Source: Ramlibacter tataouinensis TTB310 (GTDB taxonomy: Bacteria; Pseudomonadota; Gammaproteobacteria; Burkholderiales; Burkholderiaceae_C). Taken from it: DNA of 64,000 bases. Below, in pieces: positions 38,419-46,992 of the stretch. The stretch is from the NCBI RefSeq assembly GCF_000215705.1, contig NC_015677.1, positions 1 through 64,000 on the forward strand. The letters are read 5' to 3'. Both the position numbers and the translations under genes were made by a program. Every line of letters starts with the position of its first letter. The first letter of the stretch is position 1. A model generated the notes under the pieces. The model had not been told where the DNA came from. It saw nothing but the letters and a program-made list of their open reading frames with translations, and did not search any database.

Positions 38419-39270
38419 ATGGAAAGCAAGGCACCCCGTCCGCTGGCCGTCGTGACAGGCGCGTCGTCGGGCATCGGCTACCACCTGGCGCGCTGCGCCG
38501 TCGAACACGGCTACGACCTGGTGGTCGCGGCCGACACCTCGCTGGACGAGGCCGTGGCCGACTTCAAGTCATTGGGCGCGCAGCGCGTGGACGCGATCCA
38601 GACCGAGCTGGCCAGCCGCCAGGGCGTGGACGAGCTGGTCAACGCGCTGCAGGGCCGCGAGGTCGACGCGCTGATGGCCAATGCCGGCCACGGCCTGGGC
38701 GGCCCGTTCCTGGAGCAGGACTTCACCGCCGTGCAGCACGTGATCGACACCAACGTCACCGGCACCATCTACCTGGTGCAGCAGGTGGCGCGCGGCATGG
38801 TGGCGCGCGGCCGCGGCCGCATCCTGATCACCGGCTCGATCGCCGGCTTCCAGCCCGGCAGCTTCCACGCCGTCTACAACGGCAGCAAGGCCTTCGTCGA
38901 CTCGTTCGCGCAGGCGCTGCGCAACGAAATCCAGGACACCGGCGTCACCGTCAGCCTGCTGATGCCCGGGCCCACCGACACCGAGTTCTTCGTGCGCGCC
39001 GACCTGCTGGACACCAAGGTGGGCGCCGACATGAAGAAGGACGACCCGGCCATGGTGGCCCGCATGGGCTTCGACGCCATGCGCAAGGGCGAGGCCGACG
39101 TGGTCACCGGCTGGAAGAGCAAGGCCCAGGTGATCGCATCCAAGGTGCTGCCGGCCCAGGCCGTCGCGCAGGCCCATCGCAAGCTGGCCGAGCCCGGCTC
39201 GGCCAAGCACAACCATCCCGAGTACGAGGAAGTTCACCCCATCGGACCCCACGAGGACAAGCCATCATGA
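38419..39270 (+). CDS. Short-chain dehydrogenase/reductase, second of a tandem pair
   Basis: The 283-aa paralogue keeps GASSGIG, LMANAG and the active site YNGSK. It has a longer hydrophilic C-terminal tail (KHNHPEYEEVHPIGPHEDK). Its stop overlaps the ATG of the next small gene, so the two are translationally coupled, unlike the first copy. Confidence 0.85.
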   Translation: MESKAPRPLAVVTGASSGIGYHLARCAVEHGYDLVVAADTSLDEAVADFKSLGAQRVDAIQTELASRQGVDELVNALQGREVDALMANAGHGLGGPFLEQDFTAVQHVIDTNVTGTIYLVQQVARGMVARGRGRILITGSIAGFQPGSFHAVYNGSKAFVDSFAQALRNEIQDTGVTVSLLMPGPTDTEFFVRADLLDTKVGADMKKDDPAMVARMGFDAMRKGEADVVTGWKSKAQVIASKVLPAQAVAQAHRKLAEPGSAKHNHPEYEEVHPIGPHEDKPS

Positions 39271-39599
39271 GCAAGAAGCAGGATTTCATCCGCAGCGAGC
39301 AAAACCGCGACAAGCACTCCGACCGCCTGATGAAGGGCAGCGCCGCCGAGCAGGCCCAGCGCGCCCAGGCCAAGGGCAACCCGGCCGACCACCAGCTGCC
39401 GGGCACGCCCAAGCTGGCCAACGACCACAACAAGGTGGGCCACCAGGAGCCGACGCAGACCAACCAGGGCCAGCGCACGCCGGAAAGCCGGCACGAGCGG
39501 CAGATCACCGCCGGCACGATGAACGTGGTGCAGGCGCGCACCGGCGGCAAGGGCGGCGGGCGCAGCACGCGCGGCGGCAACGTCGGCGGCGCCGGCTGA
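39267..39599 (+). CDS. Small hydrophilic Gly/Lys/Gln-rich protein
   Basis: This 110-aa protein, starting MSKKQDFIRSEQNRDKHSD, is highly charged and ends in Gly-rich GGKGGGRSTRGGNVGG. It has no hydrophobic core and should be disordered. Translation is coupled to the second SDR gene. A strong hairpin terminator follows. Function unknown; it resembles other small desiccation- or stress-type proteins. Confidence 0.7.
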   Translation: MSKKQDFIRSEQNRDKHSDRLMKGSAAEQAQRAQAKGNPADHQLPGTPKLANDHNKVGHQEPTQTNQGQRTPESRHERQITAGTMNVVQARTGGKGGGRSTRGGNVGGAG

Positions 39600-39612
39600 C
39601 CCGGGCATGAAA

Positions 39613-39632
39613 AAGGGGGCTTGCGCCCCCTT
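39613..39632. terminator. Intrinsic terminator between convergent genes
   Basis: AAGGGGGC-TTGC-GCCCCCTT is an 8-bp stem with a 4-base loop, preceded by AAAA and followed by CCTTCT. It lies 13 bases after the small-protein stop and 30 before the convergent DUF4148 stop, so it may serve both strands. Confidence 0.75.
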
Positions 39633-39661
39633 CCTTCTGCCGGTGTGCAGCGATGGCTGCT

Positions 39662-40042
39662 TTACTGCGCCGTGCGCGGCTGCAGCTGGCCTGCCACGCG
39701 GGCGGCGTCTTCCTGGCCGGCCACGGCCTGTAGGCGCGGGAGGTCGACCACTTCCGCGTTCTGCGCGGCCACTTCCTCGCGGTTGGCGATGTACTCGGCG
39801 CGCACCTCGTCGCGGTTGCGCTCGCCCTGGAAGCCGGCGGTCGGGTTGTAGCTGCGCGACCAGGGGTTGGCGGCGCGCCGGGACTGCTCCAGCTCGGCGC
39901 GCACTTCGGCGCGGCTCTTGGTGGCGTTGAACGGCGTGGTGTCGTAGGTCACGTCGCCCACGTAGGCGGTGCCGGCCGAGGCGGCGCCGGCGGCGGCCAG
40001 GCCGGCGGCAGCGACGAGGGCGGAGATGGTCTTGCGGTTCAT
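39662..40042 (-). CDS. DUF4148 family secreted protein
   Basis: The 126-aa protein has a signal peptide ending GAASAG and repeated KSRAEVRAEL and NRDEVRAEY segments typical of DUF4148, a periplasmic family common in Burkholderiales. The start at 40042 follows an AAGGAA-type ribosome site. Function unknown. Confidence 0.82.
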   Translation of the reverse strand: MNRKTISALVAAAGLAAAGAASAGTAYVGDVTYDTTPFNATKSRAEVRAELEQSRRAANPWSRSYNPTAGFQGERNRDEVRAEYIANREEVAAQNAEVVDLPRLQAVAGQEDAARVAGQLQPRTAQ

Positions 40043-40243
40043 GGTGTTCCTTCCGTTGATGAGGGGATGCGTACGGGCCGGCTGGGACTGCCGCCGGCTC
40101 CGGCGGGTCGACGTCGGCAGATGCCGGCGTCTTCCACTGAGACCCAGATGGCGCGGAAGTTTTGCCCCGCAAGCCCGGCGCGCGTGGATGCACTGTTTCG
40201 GGAATGGAAACAGCCGAGCTCGAGCTTGTGGTACACCGCAGCC

Positions 40244-40645
40244 ATGAGCCGACACGCCCTGACCTACCTAGCCGCGCTGCTTGCCGTCGGGGTGCTGGAC
40301 TACCTCTGGCTGCGCGTGATCGCCGTCGACTGGTACCAGGGCGGCATGGCGCACCTACTGGCGCCCCGGCCCAACCTGTGGGCCGCCGCGGCGTTCTACC
40401 TGCTGTACCCGGTGGGGCTGGTGGTGTTCGCGGTGCTGCCCTCGGGCGGCGACTGGGGGCGCGCCCTGGCGCTGGGCGCGCTGTTCGGCCTGTTCGCCTA
40501 CGGCACCTACGACCTGACCAACCTGGCCGTGATGCGCGACTGGCCGCTGGGCCTGACCTTCATCGACATGGCCTGGGGCACCTTCGTCAGCGCGGCGGGC
40601 GCGGCGGCCGGGGCCCTGGCGCTGCGGTCCCTACGCGTCCTGTAG
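40244..40645 (+). CDS. DUF2177 family membrane protein
   Basis: The 133-aa protein has four membrane helices and the family pattern LDYLWLRVIAVDWY and YDLTNLAVMRDWP. The family has no known role. Its 3' end overlaps the convergent SRPBCC gene by 15 bases. Confidence 0.85.
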   Translation: MSRHALTYLAALLAVGVLDYLWLRVIAVDWYQGGMAHLLAPRPNLWAAAAFYLLYPVGLVVFAVLPSGGDWGRALALGALFGLFAYGTYDLTNLAVMRDWPLGLTFIDMAWGTFVSAAGAAAGALALRSLRVL

Positions 40646-41095
40646 CGCGCGCTCCAGCGCCAGCAGCATCTGCGTCCAGCCCTGCTCGGCGCGCTCTACC
40701 GTCGCGTCGCCGTCCACCTCGGGGCCCAAGTCGTGCCGCAGCACCAGATCGCAGCCGTCGCCCTGGGGCGTGATGTCGATGATGACCGTGGTCTCGGCGG
40801 GCGACCAGGTGGGCACGGCAAAGGCGAACGCGATGCGGCGCGGCCGGTCCAGCTGCAGGAAGCGGCCGGTGTGCACCACGTCCAGCCAGCCCTCGCCGTC
40901 GTTGAGGCTGCGCCGGTCGACCACGGTGAAGCGGCCGCCGATGCCGGGCTCGATCTCGCAGCGCACCACCTCCCCGTGCAGCGGGGTGGTGAACAGGAAG
41001 CGGCGGGCGGTGGCGGGTTCGAGCCAGGCGTCGTAGACGCGCTCGGCGCTGCAGGCATAGGCGCGGGTCACGCGCACCAGGGTGGAGACGGCCAT
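40631..41095 (-). CDS. SRPBCC/AHSA1-like domain protein
   Basis: A 154-aa protein with the START/Bet v1-like fold signature: VYDAWLEPATARRFLF near the N-terminus and the C-terminal helix GWTQMLLALERAL. AHSA1-type proteins bind small hydrophobic ligands or chaperones; the role here is unknown. Start ATG at 41095. Confidence 0.8.
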   Translation of the reverse strand: MAVSTLVRVTRAYACSAERVYDAWLEPATARRFLFTTPLHGEVVRCEIEPGIGGRFTVVDRRSLNDGEGWLDVVHTGRFLQLDRPRRIAFAFAVPTWSPAETTVIIDITPQGDGCDLVLRHDLGPEVDGDATVERAEQGWTQMLLALERALQDA

Positions 41096-41157
41096 GAAAG
41101 GCTTTATCGCCCCGCGCCCGCGCGAGGTCAAGCACAGCGGCCCGGGCGCGGCGCCCG

Positions 41158-41421
41158 TTACCTGCCGTCGGGCAGCTCGATCTTCACTTCCAGCACCTCC
41201 AGGTTGTCCTGGCGGCCCTGCTGGACCTTGATGTCGCCCGGGGCGATCTTGACGTACTTGCTGATGACCGCGACCAGGTCGCGCTGCAGCGCCGGCAGCC
41301 AGTCGGGCTCGGCGGCGTTGCGGCCGCTGCGCTCGTGCGCCAGGATGATCTGCAGCCGCTCCTTGGCGACGGTGGCGGTCTTCTTCTTCTCGCCCAGCAG
41401 GAATGACAGGAACGAGGCCAT
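41158..41421 (-). CDS. minE: Cell division topological specificity factor MinE
   Basis: MinE (87 aa) stimulates the MinD ATPase and makes the Min system oscillate so that the division septum forms at mid-cell. The N-terminal membrane/MinD-binding part ([20 protein letters not shown]) and the C-terminal dimer part are present. It is the last gene of minC-minD-minE, three bases after minD. Confidence 0.97.
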   Translation of the reverse strand: MASFLSFLLGEKKKTATVAKERLQIILAHERSGRNAAEPDWLPALQRDLVAVISKYVKIAPGDIKVQQGRQDNLEVLEVKIELPDGR

Positions 41422-41424
41422 GCC

Positions 41425-42240
41425 TTACCTCCCGCCGAACAGCCGCTTGAGGAAGCCCTGTTTCTGCGCGTCGACGAAGCGCATCGGGCGCTCCTCGCCG
41501 AGGAAGCGCGCCACCACGTCCTGGTAGGCCTCGGCCACGTCGGTGCCCTTGAGGTGCACGGCCGGCGTGCCCTGGTTGCTGGCCTGCAGCACGGACTCGC
41601 TCTCGGGGATGACGCCGATCAGCGGGATGCGCAGGATGTCCTGGATGTCCTCCAGCGAGAGCATCTGGCCCTGGTCCACCCGGTTGGGGTTGTAGCGGGT
41701 GATGAGCAGGTGCTCCTTGATCGCCTCCTTGCCCTCGATCGCCCGCTTGGTCTTGGACGACAGCATGCCCAGGATGCGGTCGGAGTCGCGCACCGAGCTC
41801 ACCTCGGGGTTGGTCACCACCAGCGCCTCGTCGGCGAAGTGCATGGCCATCAGCGCCCCGGTCTCGATGCCGGCCGGCGAGTCGCACACGATGTACTCGA
41901 AGCCCAGGGTGTCCAGGTCCTTGAGCACCTTCTCCACGCCCTCCTTGCTCAGCGCGTCCTTGTCGCGCGTCTGCGAGGCGGCCAGCACGAACAGGGTCTC
42001 GGCGTTCTTGTCCTTGATCAGGGCCTGGTTCAGCGTGGCCTCGCCCTGGATCACGTTGATCAGGTCGTACACCACGCGGCGCTCGCAACCCATGATCAGG
42101 TCCAGGTTGCGCAGGCCCACGTCGAAGTCGATCACGGCGGTCTTGTGGCCGCGCAGGGCCAAGCCCGAGGCGAAGCTGGCGCTGGTCGTGGTCTTGCCCA
42201 CGCCGCCCTTGCCCGAGGTGACGACGATGATTTTGGCCAT
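41425..42240 (-). CDS. minD: Septum site-determining ATPase MinD
   Basis: The 271-aa protein has the deviant Walker A KGGVGKTT (residues 11-18), switch DFDVGLRNLD and DSPAG, and a C-terminal amphipathic helix FLKRLFGG for membrane binding. It recruits MinC and MinE to the membrane. It sits between minC and minE. Confidence 0.98.
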   Translation of the reverse strand: MAKIIVVTSGKGGVGKTTTSASFASGLALRGHKTAVIDFDVGLRNLDLIMGCERRVVYDLINVIQGEATLNQALIKDKNAETLFVLAASQTRDKDALSKEGVEKVLKDLDTLGFEYIVCDSPAGIETGALMAMHFADEALVVTNPEVSSVRDSDRILGMLSSKTKRAIEGKEAIKEHLLITRYNPNRVDQGQMLSLEDIQDILRIPLIGVIPESESVLQASNQGTPAVHLKGTDVAEAYQDVVARFLGEERPMRFVDAQKQGFLKRLFGGR

Positions 42241-42263
42241 GGGTTCTTCTTCCTTTGGGTGTT

Positions 42264-43040
42264 CTAGGTGTGCAGCCGGTCCATCACCAGCTTGCCTTCG
42301 GTGCCGCCGACCAGGCGCACCTGCGTCGGCCGCGATCGCACCTCGGCCGGCAGCGGCACCTCGCTGGTGCGGTACACGCCGGCGATGGAGATCAGCTCGG
42401 GCTCCAGGCACAGCGACAGGATGCGCGCGTCGGCGTTGCCGCGCGCGCCGGCGATCGCCTTGCCGCGCAGCGGGGCGTACACGTGGATGTGGCCGTCGGC
42501 GATGACCTCGGCCCCGGGGTTGACCATGGACATCACCACCAGGTCGCGCCCGCGGGCATAGACCTGCTGGCCCGAGCGCAGCGGCTTGTCGATCACCAGG
42601 GCCGAGGTGGCGGGGGGTTCGGGCACCGGCGCGGGGGGGGCCGGCGCGCGGGCGGCGGGCCGCGCGGGGGCGGCTTCCTTCTTGCGCGCGGCCGCCGCGG
42701 CCATGAGCTCGCCCGCGGGGGCCAGGCCGGCCTTGAGCGCGGCTTCCATCTGCGCCTCGCTGCCGCCCTTGACGGCCACCGGCATCACGCGGTACAGGCG
42801 CAGCAGGTCCAGCAGCGCGTTGAAGTCCAGCGCGGCCTGGCCGGTGTGCGGATGCAGCGGCGACAGGTCGATGACCAGCGGGTCGTTGTCGAAGAAGTCG
42901 GGGATGTCGCCGAAGCGCGCCTGCATCTCCTGGCCCAGCGCTGCCAAGTCGGCCGACTTCAGCAGCAGCGACACCAGCGGAAGGGTGGCGCTCTTGATCT
43001 CGAACGTGGCCGGCGTGCGGCCTGCGAGGGCGATGGTCAT
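42264..43040 (-). CDS. minC: Septum site-determining inhibitor MinC
   Basis: The 258-aa protein has an N-terminal FtsZ-inhibitory domain, a long Ala/Pro-rich linker (about residues 115-150), and the C-terminal beta-helical domain with YARGRDLVVMSMVNPGAEV and GNADARI that binds MinD. Start ATG at 43040. It is the first gene of the min operon; 23 bases separate it from minD. Confidence 0.96.
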   Translation of the reverse strand: MTIALAGRTPATFEIKSATLPLVSLLLKSADLAALGQEMQARFGDIPDFFDNDPLVIDLSPLHPHTGQAALDFNALLDLLRLYRVMPVAVKGGSEAQMEAALKAGLAPAGELMAAAAARKKEAAPARPAARAPAPPAPVPEPPATSALVIDKPLRSGQQVYARGRDLVVMSMVNPGAEVIADGHIHVYAPLRGKAIAGARGNADARILSLCLEPELISIAGVYRTSEVPLPAEVRSRPTQVRLVGGTEGKLVMDRLHT

Positions 43041-43105
43041 GCGGGGGAGGAGGGCTGCGGGGCCTGGCGAAAAGGCGGCGCATCTTAACAGCGGCCGCCA
43101 GCGCA

Positions 43106-43113
43106 GTCCTACA
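43106..43113 (+). promoter_or_regulatory. GTCCTACA motif
   Basis: GTCCTACA lies 78 bases before the start of the secreted protein at 43191 and points toward it. Confidence 0.35.
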
Positions 43114-43190
43114 CATGTTGTTGCCAATTGCACCTGTGCGGGCGACCCTGCGCGACCACACTGGATGCAACGCCACGCCAAGGAGCATGC

Positions 43191-43730
43191 ATGATGAAGA
43201 CGCAGCACATGCGCCGCCACTGGATCGCCGTCAGCGCGATCGCCGCGCTCGGCCTGCTGACGCTGTCCGAGGCTTCGGGCCAGAGCACCGGCGCGCAGGC
43301 GGTGTTCGAGGGCCGGCCGGCGATGGCCGGCGCCCAGGCCGGCACCGGCGCGATGGCCGGCCCGCCCCAGGGCGGGGTGGGCGTGCAGGGCTCGGATGCC
43401 TCGGGGCTGCAGCTGCAGCGCCCGGCCAACGTGGCGGGCGGCGCGCCCGCCGACATGCCGCAGGGCCCGCTGGCCGACGCGCCGGCGGTCCTGGCGCCCG
43501 GCGCCGACGAGCGCGCCACGCCGCGTGACGACCGCAACCCGCCGCGGGACCCCGGCCTGCGGCCGGGCCGCGAAGACGAAGGCCGCAGCGCCCCGCGCGA
43601 CGCGCTGCCCGCCCAGCGCGACCGCGACCCGGGCGTCTCGCAGCCGCGGCGCGGCGCGGGCGAGCAGGTGCGGCGCACCGTCAAGCGCACCCGCGAGGGC
43701 TCGCGCCACGGCGTGAACCCCATCGAGTGA
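43191..43730 (+). CDS. Secreted low-complexity protein, function unknown
   Basis: The 179-aa protein starts with a signal peptide (to about residue 30, LLTLSEASGQS). The rest is rich in Ala, Gly, Pro, Asp and Arg without a recognisable fold. The ATG at 43191 follows AAGGAG closely. It is divergent from minC. It resembles the small secreted proteins at 52229 and 55085 in composition. Confidence 0.6.
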   Translation: MMKTQHMRRHWIAVSAIAALGLLTLSEASGQSTGAQAVFEGRPAMAGAQAGTGAMAGPPQGGVGVQGSDASGLQLQRPANVAGGAPADMPQGPLADAPAVLAPGADERATPRDDRNPPRDPGLRPGREDEGRSAPRDALPAQRDRDPGVSQPRRGAGEQVRRTVKRTREGSRHGVNPIE

Positions 43731-43772
43731 TCGCGCGGCCGGCACCGGCCGGCGGCTCTGCCGCCCGGTAGC

Positions 43773-45236
43773 TCAGCCTTGGAACACCTCGCGCGCCTGC
43801 GCGAGGTCGGCCACGAAGGCCTCGAACGCGGCCTCGCGCTCCTCGGGCGGCATGCGCAGCAGCGCCGAGGGATGCAGGGTGATCAGCACCCTGCGGCCGT
43901 CGGGCCGCTCCAGCCACTTCCCGCGTTCGGCCGTGACCGCCACCATGCGGCCCATCAGCGAGCGCGCGGCCGTGGCGCCCAGGGCCACCAGGGCGCGCGG
44001 CCGCACCAGCGCGATCTCGTCCTCCAGCCAGTGCAGGCAGGCCGCGGCCTCGCGCTGGCTGGGGCTCTTGTGGATGCGGCGCTTGCCGCGCAGCTCGAAC
44101 TTGAAATGCTTGACCGCGTTGGAGACGAAGATCTCGTCGCGCGGCAGGCCCAGCTGCGCCAGCGCCCGGTCGAGCAGCTGGCCGGCCGGCCCGACGAAGG
44201 GATGGCCGCGCAGGTCCTCCTGGTCGCCCGGCTGCTCGCCGACGAACATGAGCTTGGCCTGCAGCCGGCCCTCGCCGGTCACGGACTGGGTCGCGAACTC
44301 GCCGATCGGGCACTCGCGGCAGCGCATGGTGGCCTGCTTGAGCTCCTCGAGCGAATGGATGCCGTCGCGCTCCAGGGTGACGGCCGGGTCGTCCTGGCGC
44401 ACCGGCCGCGGGATGCGGCGCAGGGGCTGGGTTGCCGGTTGCTCGATCATGGTGCCGCTCCTTTCCAGGGCCTGCGCCGCCAGCGGCGCGATCAGCTGCG
44501 CCTCGGGCAGGTTGTGCCAGTACTTGCGCGGCATGTGCTGCTGCATGGCCTGGAGCTTGAGCCGCGCGGGATTGAAGATGCTCTGGTAGTAGGTCAGCCA
44601 CAGCTGCTCGCCGGCGTCGGGCGGCGGCGCCTGCTCGCGCCCGACGCCCGGGCCGTAGTGCAGCTGCTGCAGATCCCACTGCACGCAGCGCTCGGGCGTG
44701 AGGATGGCCCAGCGCATGTTGGCGAAACGCGCGGCGAACCAGGGCGCCGCCGCCTCGACGATGTGGTGCATGGGTTCGAACCAGGCCACGTGCAGCACCT
44801 CGCCCGGATGCTCCTCGTCGGGCACCGGCCGGAAGCGCACGAAGGCCTTCATCTTGTGCAGGTCGCGCCGCACCGACTGCGCCATCTGCTGGGCCGACAG
44901 CATGTCGGGATCGATGGGGTCGTTGCGCAGGCCGGGCTCGTGCACCAGCCGCCACAGCAGCCGGTACATCAGCGCGAAGCGCTGCGGGTCGCTGTGCAGC
45001 ACCACCAGCTCGCACAGCCGCACGAAGGAGGCGGGCACGATGGCCGACGCCGCCTTGGGCACGCCGCGCGGCCGGCTCTCGGCCGCCGTCGCCGGCGGGG
45101 CGGAGAACAGGTCGGCGTTCTGCGCCTGCGCCGTCTCCCACTGCACCTGCTCGGGCGGCACCTGGTGCGCCAGCAGCTCGCGCGCCTCGGCCCGGAAGCC
45201 CGCCAGGTCGGTCTCGCTCGCGAGGACGGCGTGCAT
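43773..45236 (-). CDS. UdgX-family uracil-DNA glycosylase with N-terminal DUF4130 domain
   Basis: The 487-aa protein fuses two parts. The N-terminal 260 residues match the DUF4130 (TIGR03915-type) module. The C-terminal part is a family 4-like uracil-DNA glycosylase with four cluster-binding cysteines, including CRECP, the active-site stretch GEQPGDQEDL, and HPSALLR (455-461). The KRRIH loop (385-389) is the UdgX hallmark whose histidine forms a covalent bond with the uracil site. It is 13 bases from the radical-SAM gene upstream, a partnership known across many bacteria. Confidence 0.88.
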   Translation of the reverse strand: MHAVLASETDLAGFRAEARELLAHQVPPEQVQWETAQAQNADLFSAPPATAAESRPRGVPKAASAIVPASFVRLCELVVLHSDPQRFALMYRLLWRLVHEPGLRNDPIDPDMLSAQQMAQSVRRDLHKMKAFVRFRPVPDEEHPGEVLHVAWFEPMHHIVEAAAPWFAARFANMRWAILTPERCVQWDLQQLHYGPGVGREQAPPPDAGEQLWLTYYQSIFNPARLKLQAMQQHMPRKYWHNLPEAQLIAPLAAQALERSGTMIEQPATQPLRRIPRPVRQDDPAVTLERDGIHSLEELKQATMRCRECPIGEFATQSVTGEGRLQAKLMFVGEQPGDQEDLRGHPFVGPAGQLLDRALAQLGLPRDEIFVSNAVKHFKFELRGKRRIHKSPSQREAAACLHWLEDEIALVRPRALVALGATAARSLMGRMVAVTAERGKWLERPDGRRVLITLHPSALLRMPPEEREAAFEAFVADLAQAREVFQG

Positions 45237-45249
45237 GGCGAGGGTCTTC

Positions 45250-46515
45250 CTAGAACAGCACGGCCTGCTCGGGCGCCAGCGTCTGCCGCAGGGCGGCGGG
45301 CCCGGCCGCGGTGCGGGCCGGCCGGTGGTCGGCGGTGGTGACGAAGGGCAGCACCTTCCTCGTGGGCACGCGCAGGCGCTTCAAGTCCTCGGCGCGCAGC
45401 CGGCGCACGCGCCGCGCCAGCAGCAGCCGGTCGACGGCCTTGACGCCCAGGCCGGGCACGCGCAGCAGCAGCTCGCGCGGCGCGCGGTTGAGATCCACCG
45501 GGAAGCGCTCGGGATGCGCCAGCGCCCAGCCCAGCTTGGGATCGACCTGCAGCGACAGCATGCCGCCGCCGCCCTCGGTGATCTCGCGCGCCTCGAAGCC
45601 GTAGTGGCGCATCAGCCAGTCGGCCTGGTAGAGGCGGTGTTCGCGCACCAGCGGCGGCGCGGCCAGCGGCAGCGAGGAGGAGGCGTCGGGGATGGGGCTG
45701 AAGGCCGAGTAGTAGACGCGCTTGAGGCGGTAGCTGCCGTACAGCTGCGCGCTGGTGGCCAGGATGGTGGCGTCATCGGCACCGTCGGCGCCGACGATCA
45801 TCTGCGTGCTCTGGCCCGCGGCGGCGAACGCGGGCGGGGCGGCGCGCCGGGGCGCCGCCCCGGGCACGAAGCGCAGCGGCCGGGCGGCGGCCTCGGCGGC
45901 CTCGCCGCGCGCGTCGTCGATGTGCACGCGCAGCCGCGCCATGGAGCGCCGGATGCCGGCCGTGTCCTTCTCGGGCGCCAGTTGCGCCAGCCCCGCCTCG
46001 GTGGGCAGCTCGATGTTGATGGACAGGCGGTCGGCATACCGGCCGGCCGCCTGCAGCAGCTCGGGCGCCGCGTCGGGGATGGTCTTGAGGTGGATGTAGC
46101 CGCGGAAGTCGTGCTCCTGGCGCAGCCGGCGCGCCACCTCGACCACCTGCTCCATGGTGTGGTCGGGGCCGCGGATGATGCCGCTGGACAGGAACAGCCC
46201 CTCGACCAGGTTGCGGCGGTAGAAGTCCAGCGTGAGCTGCACCACCTCGTCGACCGTGAAGCGCGCGCGCCGCACGTTGCTGCTGACGCGGTTGACGCAG
46301 TACAGGCAGTCGTACAGGCAGAAATTGGTCAGCAGGATCTTGAGCAGCGAGATGCAGCGGCCGTCCGGCGCGTAGCTGTGGCAGATGCCGGTGCCGTCGT
46401 TGCTGCCCAGGCCGCGGCCCTGGGTGGAGTCGCGCGGCGTGCCGCCCGAGGACGCGCAGGACGCGTCGTATTTCGCGGCGTCCGCGAGGATGGCGAGCTT
46501 GGTGTTCAGGTCCAC
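45250..46515 (-). CDS. Radical-SAM protein linked to UdgX (putative DNA modification/repair)
   Basis: The 421-aa protein has the radical-SAM cluster motif CLYDCLYC and a C-terminal helix-hairpin-helix region (LLRVPGLGVKAVDRLLLARR) that can bind DNA. It matches the TIGR03916-type family genetically tied to UdgX. The start appears to be GTG at 46515, because conserved sequence begins at once (AILADAAKYDASCASSGG). The reaction is unknown; joint work with UdgX on damaged or modified DNA is inferred. Confidence 0.85.
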   Translation of the reverse strand: MDLNTKLAILADAAKYDASCASSGGTPRDSTQGRGLGSNDGTGICHSYAPDGRCISLLKILLTNFCLYDCLYCVNRVSSNVRRARFTVDEVVQLTLDFYRRNLVEGLFLSSGIIRGPDHTMEQVVEVARRLRQEHDFRGYIHLKTIPDAAPELLQAAGRYADRLSINIELPTEAGLAQLAPEKDTAGIRRSMARLRVHIDDARGEAAEAAARPLRFVPGAAPRRAAPPAFAAAGQSTQMIVGADGADDATILATSAQLYGSYRLKRVYYSAFSPIPDASSSLPLAAPPLVREHRLYQADWLMRHYGFEAREITEGGGGMLSLQVDPKLGWALAHPERFPVDLNRAPRELLLRVPGLGVKAVDRLLLARRVRRLRAEDLKRLRVPTRKVLPFVTTADHRPARTAAGPAALRQTLAPEQAVLF

Positions 46516-46521
46516 TGGATG

Positions 46522-46531
46522 ACTGTACAGT
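46522..46531. promoter_or_regulatory. Palindrome upstream of the radical-SAM gene
   Basis: ACTGTACAGT is a perfect 10-base palindrome 7 bases upstream of the GTG start, between this gene and the phasin gene stop. It could be an operator. It does not match the spacing of the usual LexA box. Confidence 0.3.
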
Positions 46532-46533
46532 AG

Positions 46534-46932
46534 TCAGCGGCGGGACGAGCGCCGGCGCGGCTTGGCCCGCGACAGCCGCCGGGCATTGGCGGTGGCGGCG
46601 GCATGGATGGGCGCCAGGCCCGCGCTGCCCAGCCGTGCCCATTCGCCCCAGGCCGCCAGCCAGGGATAGGCGCCCTGCTGCACGGCCATGGCCGCTGGCG
46701 CGCCGGCCCACAGCGCCCAGGCCGACTCGCCCGCGGCCTGCAGCTTCTCGGTGCCCATGCGCATGAATTCCTTGCGGTCGCGCGCGCTGGGCGAGTGGCC
46801 GGCCAGCGCCATGCGCTGGGTGCGGGTGGCGATCACCTGGGACGAGGCCCACAGCATCTCGGACCAGCGCAGGCCCAGCTGCCACCACAGCAGGGCAGGA
46901 GCCAGGGGAAGGAGGGGAGGGGTGGGAGCCAT
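46534..46932 (-). CDS. Polyhydroxyalkanoate granule-associated phasin
   Basis: The 132-aa protein has the small-phasin pattern WSEMLWASSQVIATRTQRMA and DRKEFMRMGTEKLQAAGESA, an amphipathic helix that coats storage granules, and a basic C-terminal tail RRLSRAKPRRRSSRR that may bind DNA. It points to PHA storage in this organism. It lies upstream of the radical-SAM gene on the same strand. Confidence 0.75.
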   Translation of the reverse strand: MAPTPPLLPLAPALLWWQLGLRWSEMLWASSQVIATRTQRMALAGHSPSARDRKEFMRMGTEKLQAAGESAWALWAGAPAAMAVQQGAYPWLAAWGEWARLGSAGLAPIHAAATANARRLSRAKPRRRSSRR

Positions 46933-46992
46933 GGGTACTGCTTAGGGTGGATGGGCCGTCGCACGCGGGATGCGGGCGGACGGCAAGGGCTT

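Noticed and set aside
46517..46537. LexA box before the radical-SAM gene
   Set aside because: CTG and CAG halves are 15 rather than 16 bases apart in one reading and directly adjacent in the other, so it does not fit the standard SOS operator.
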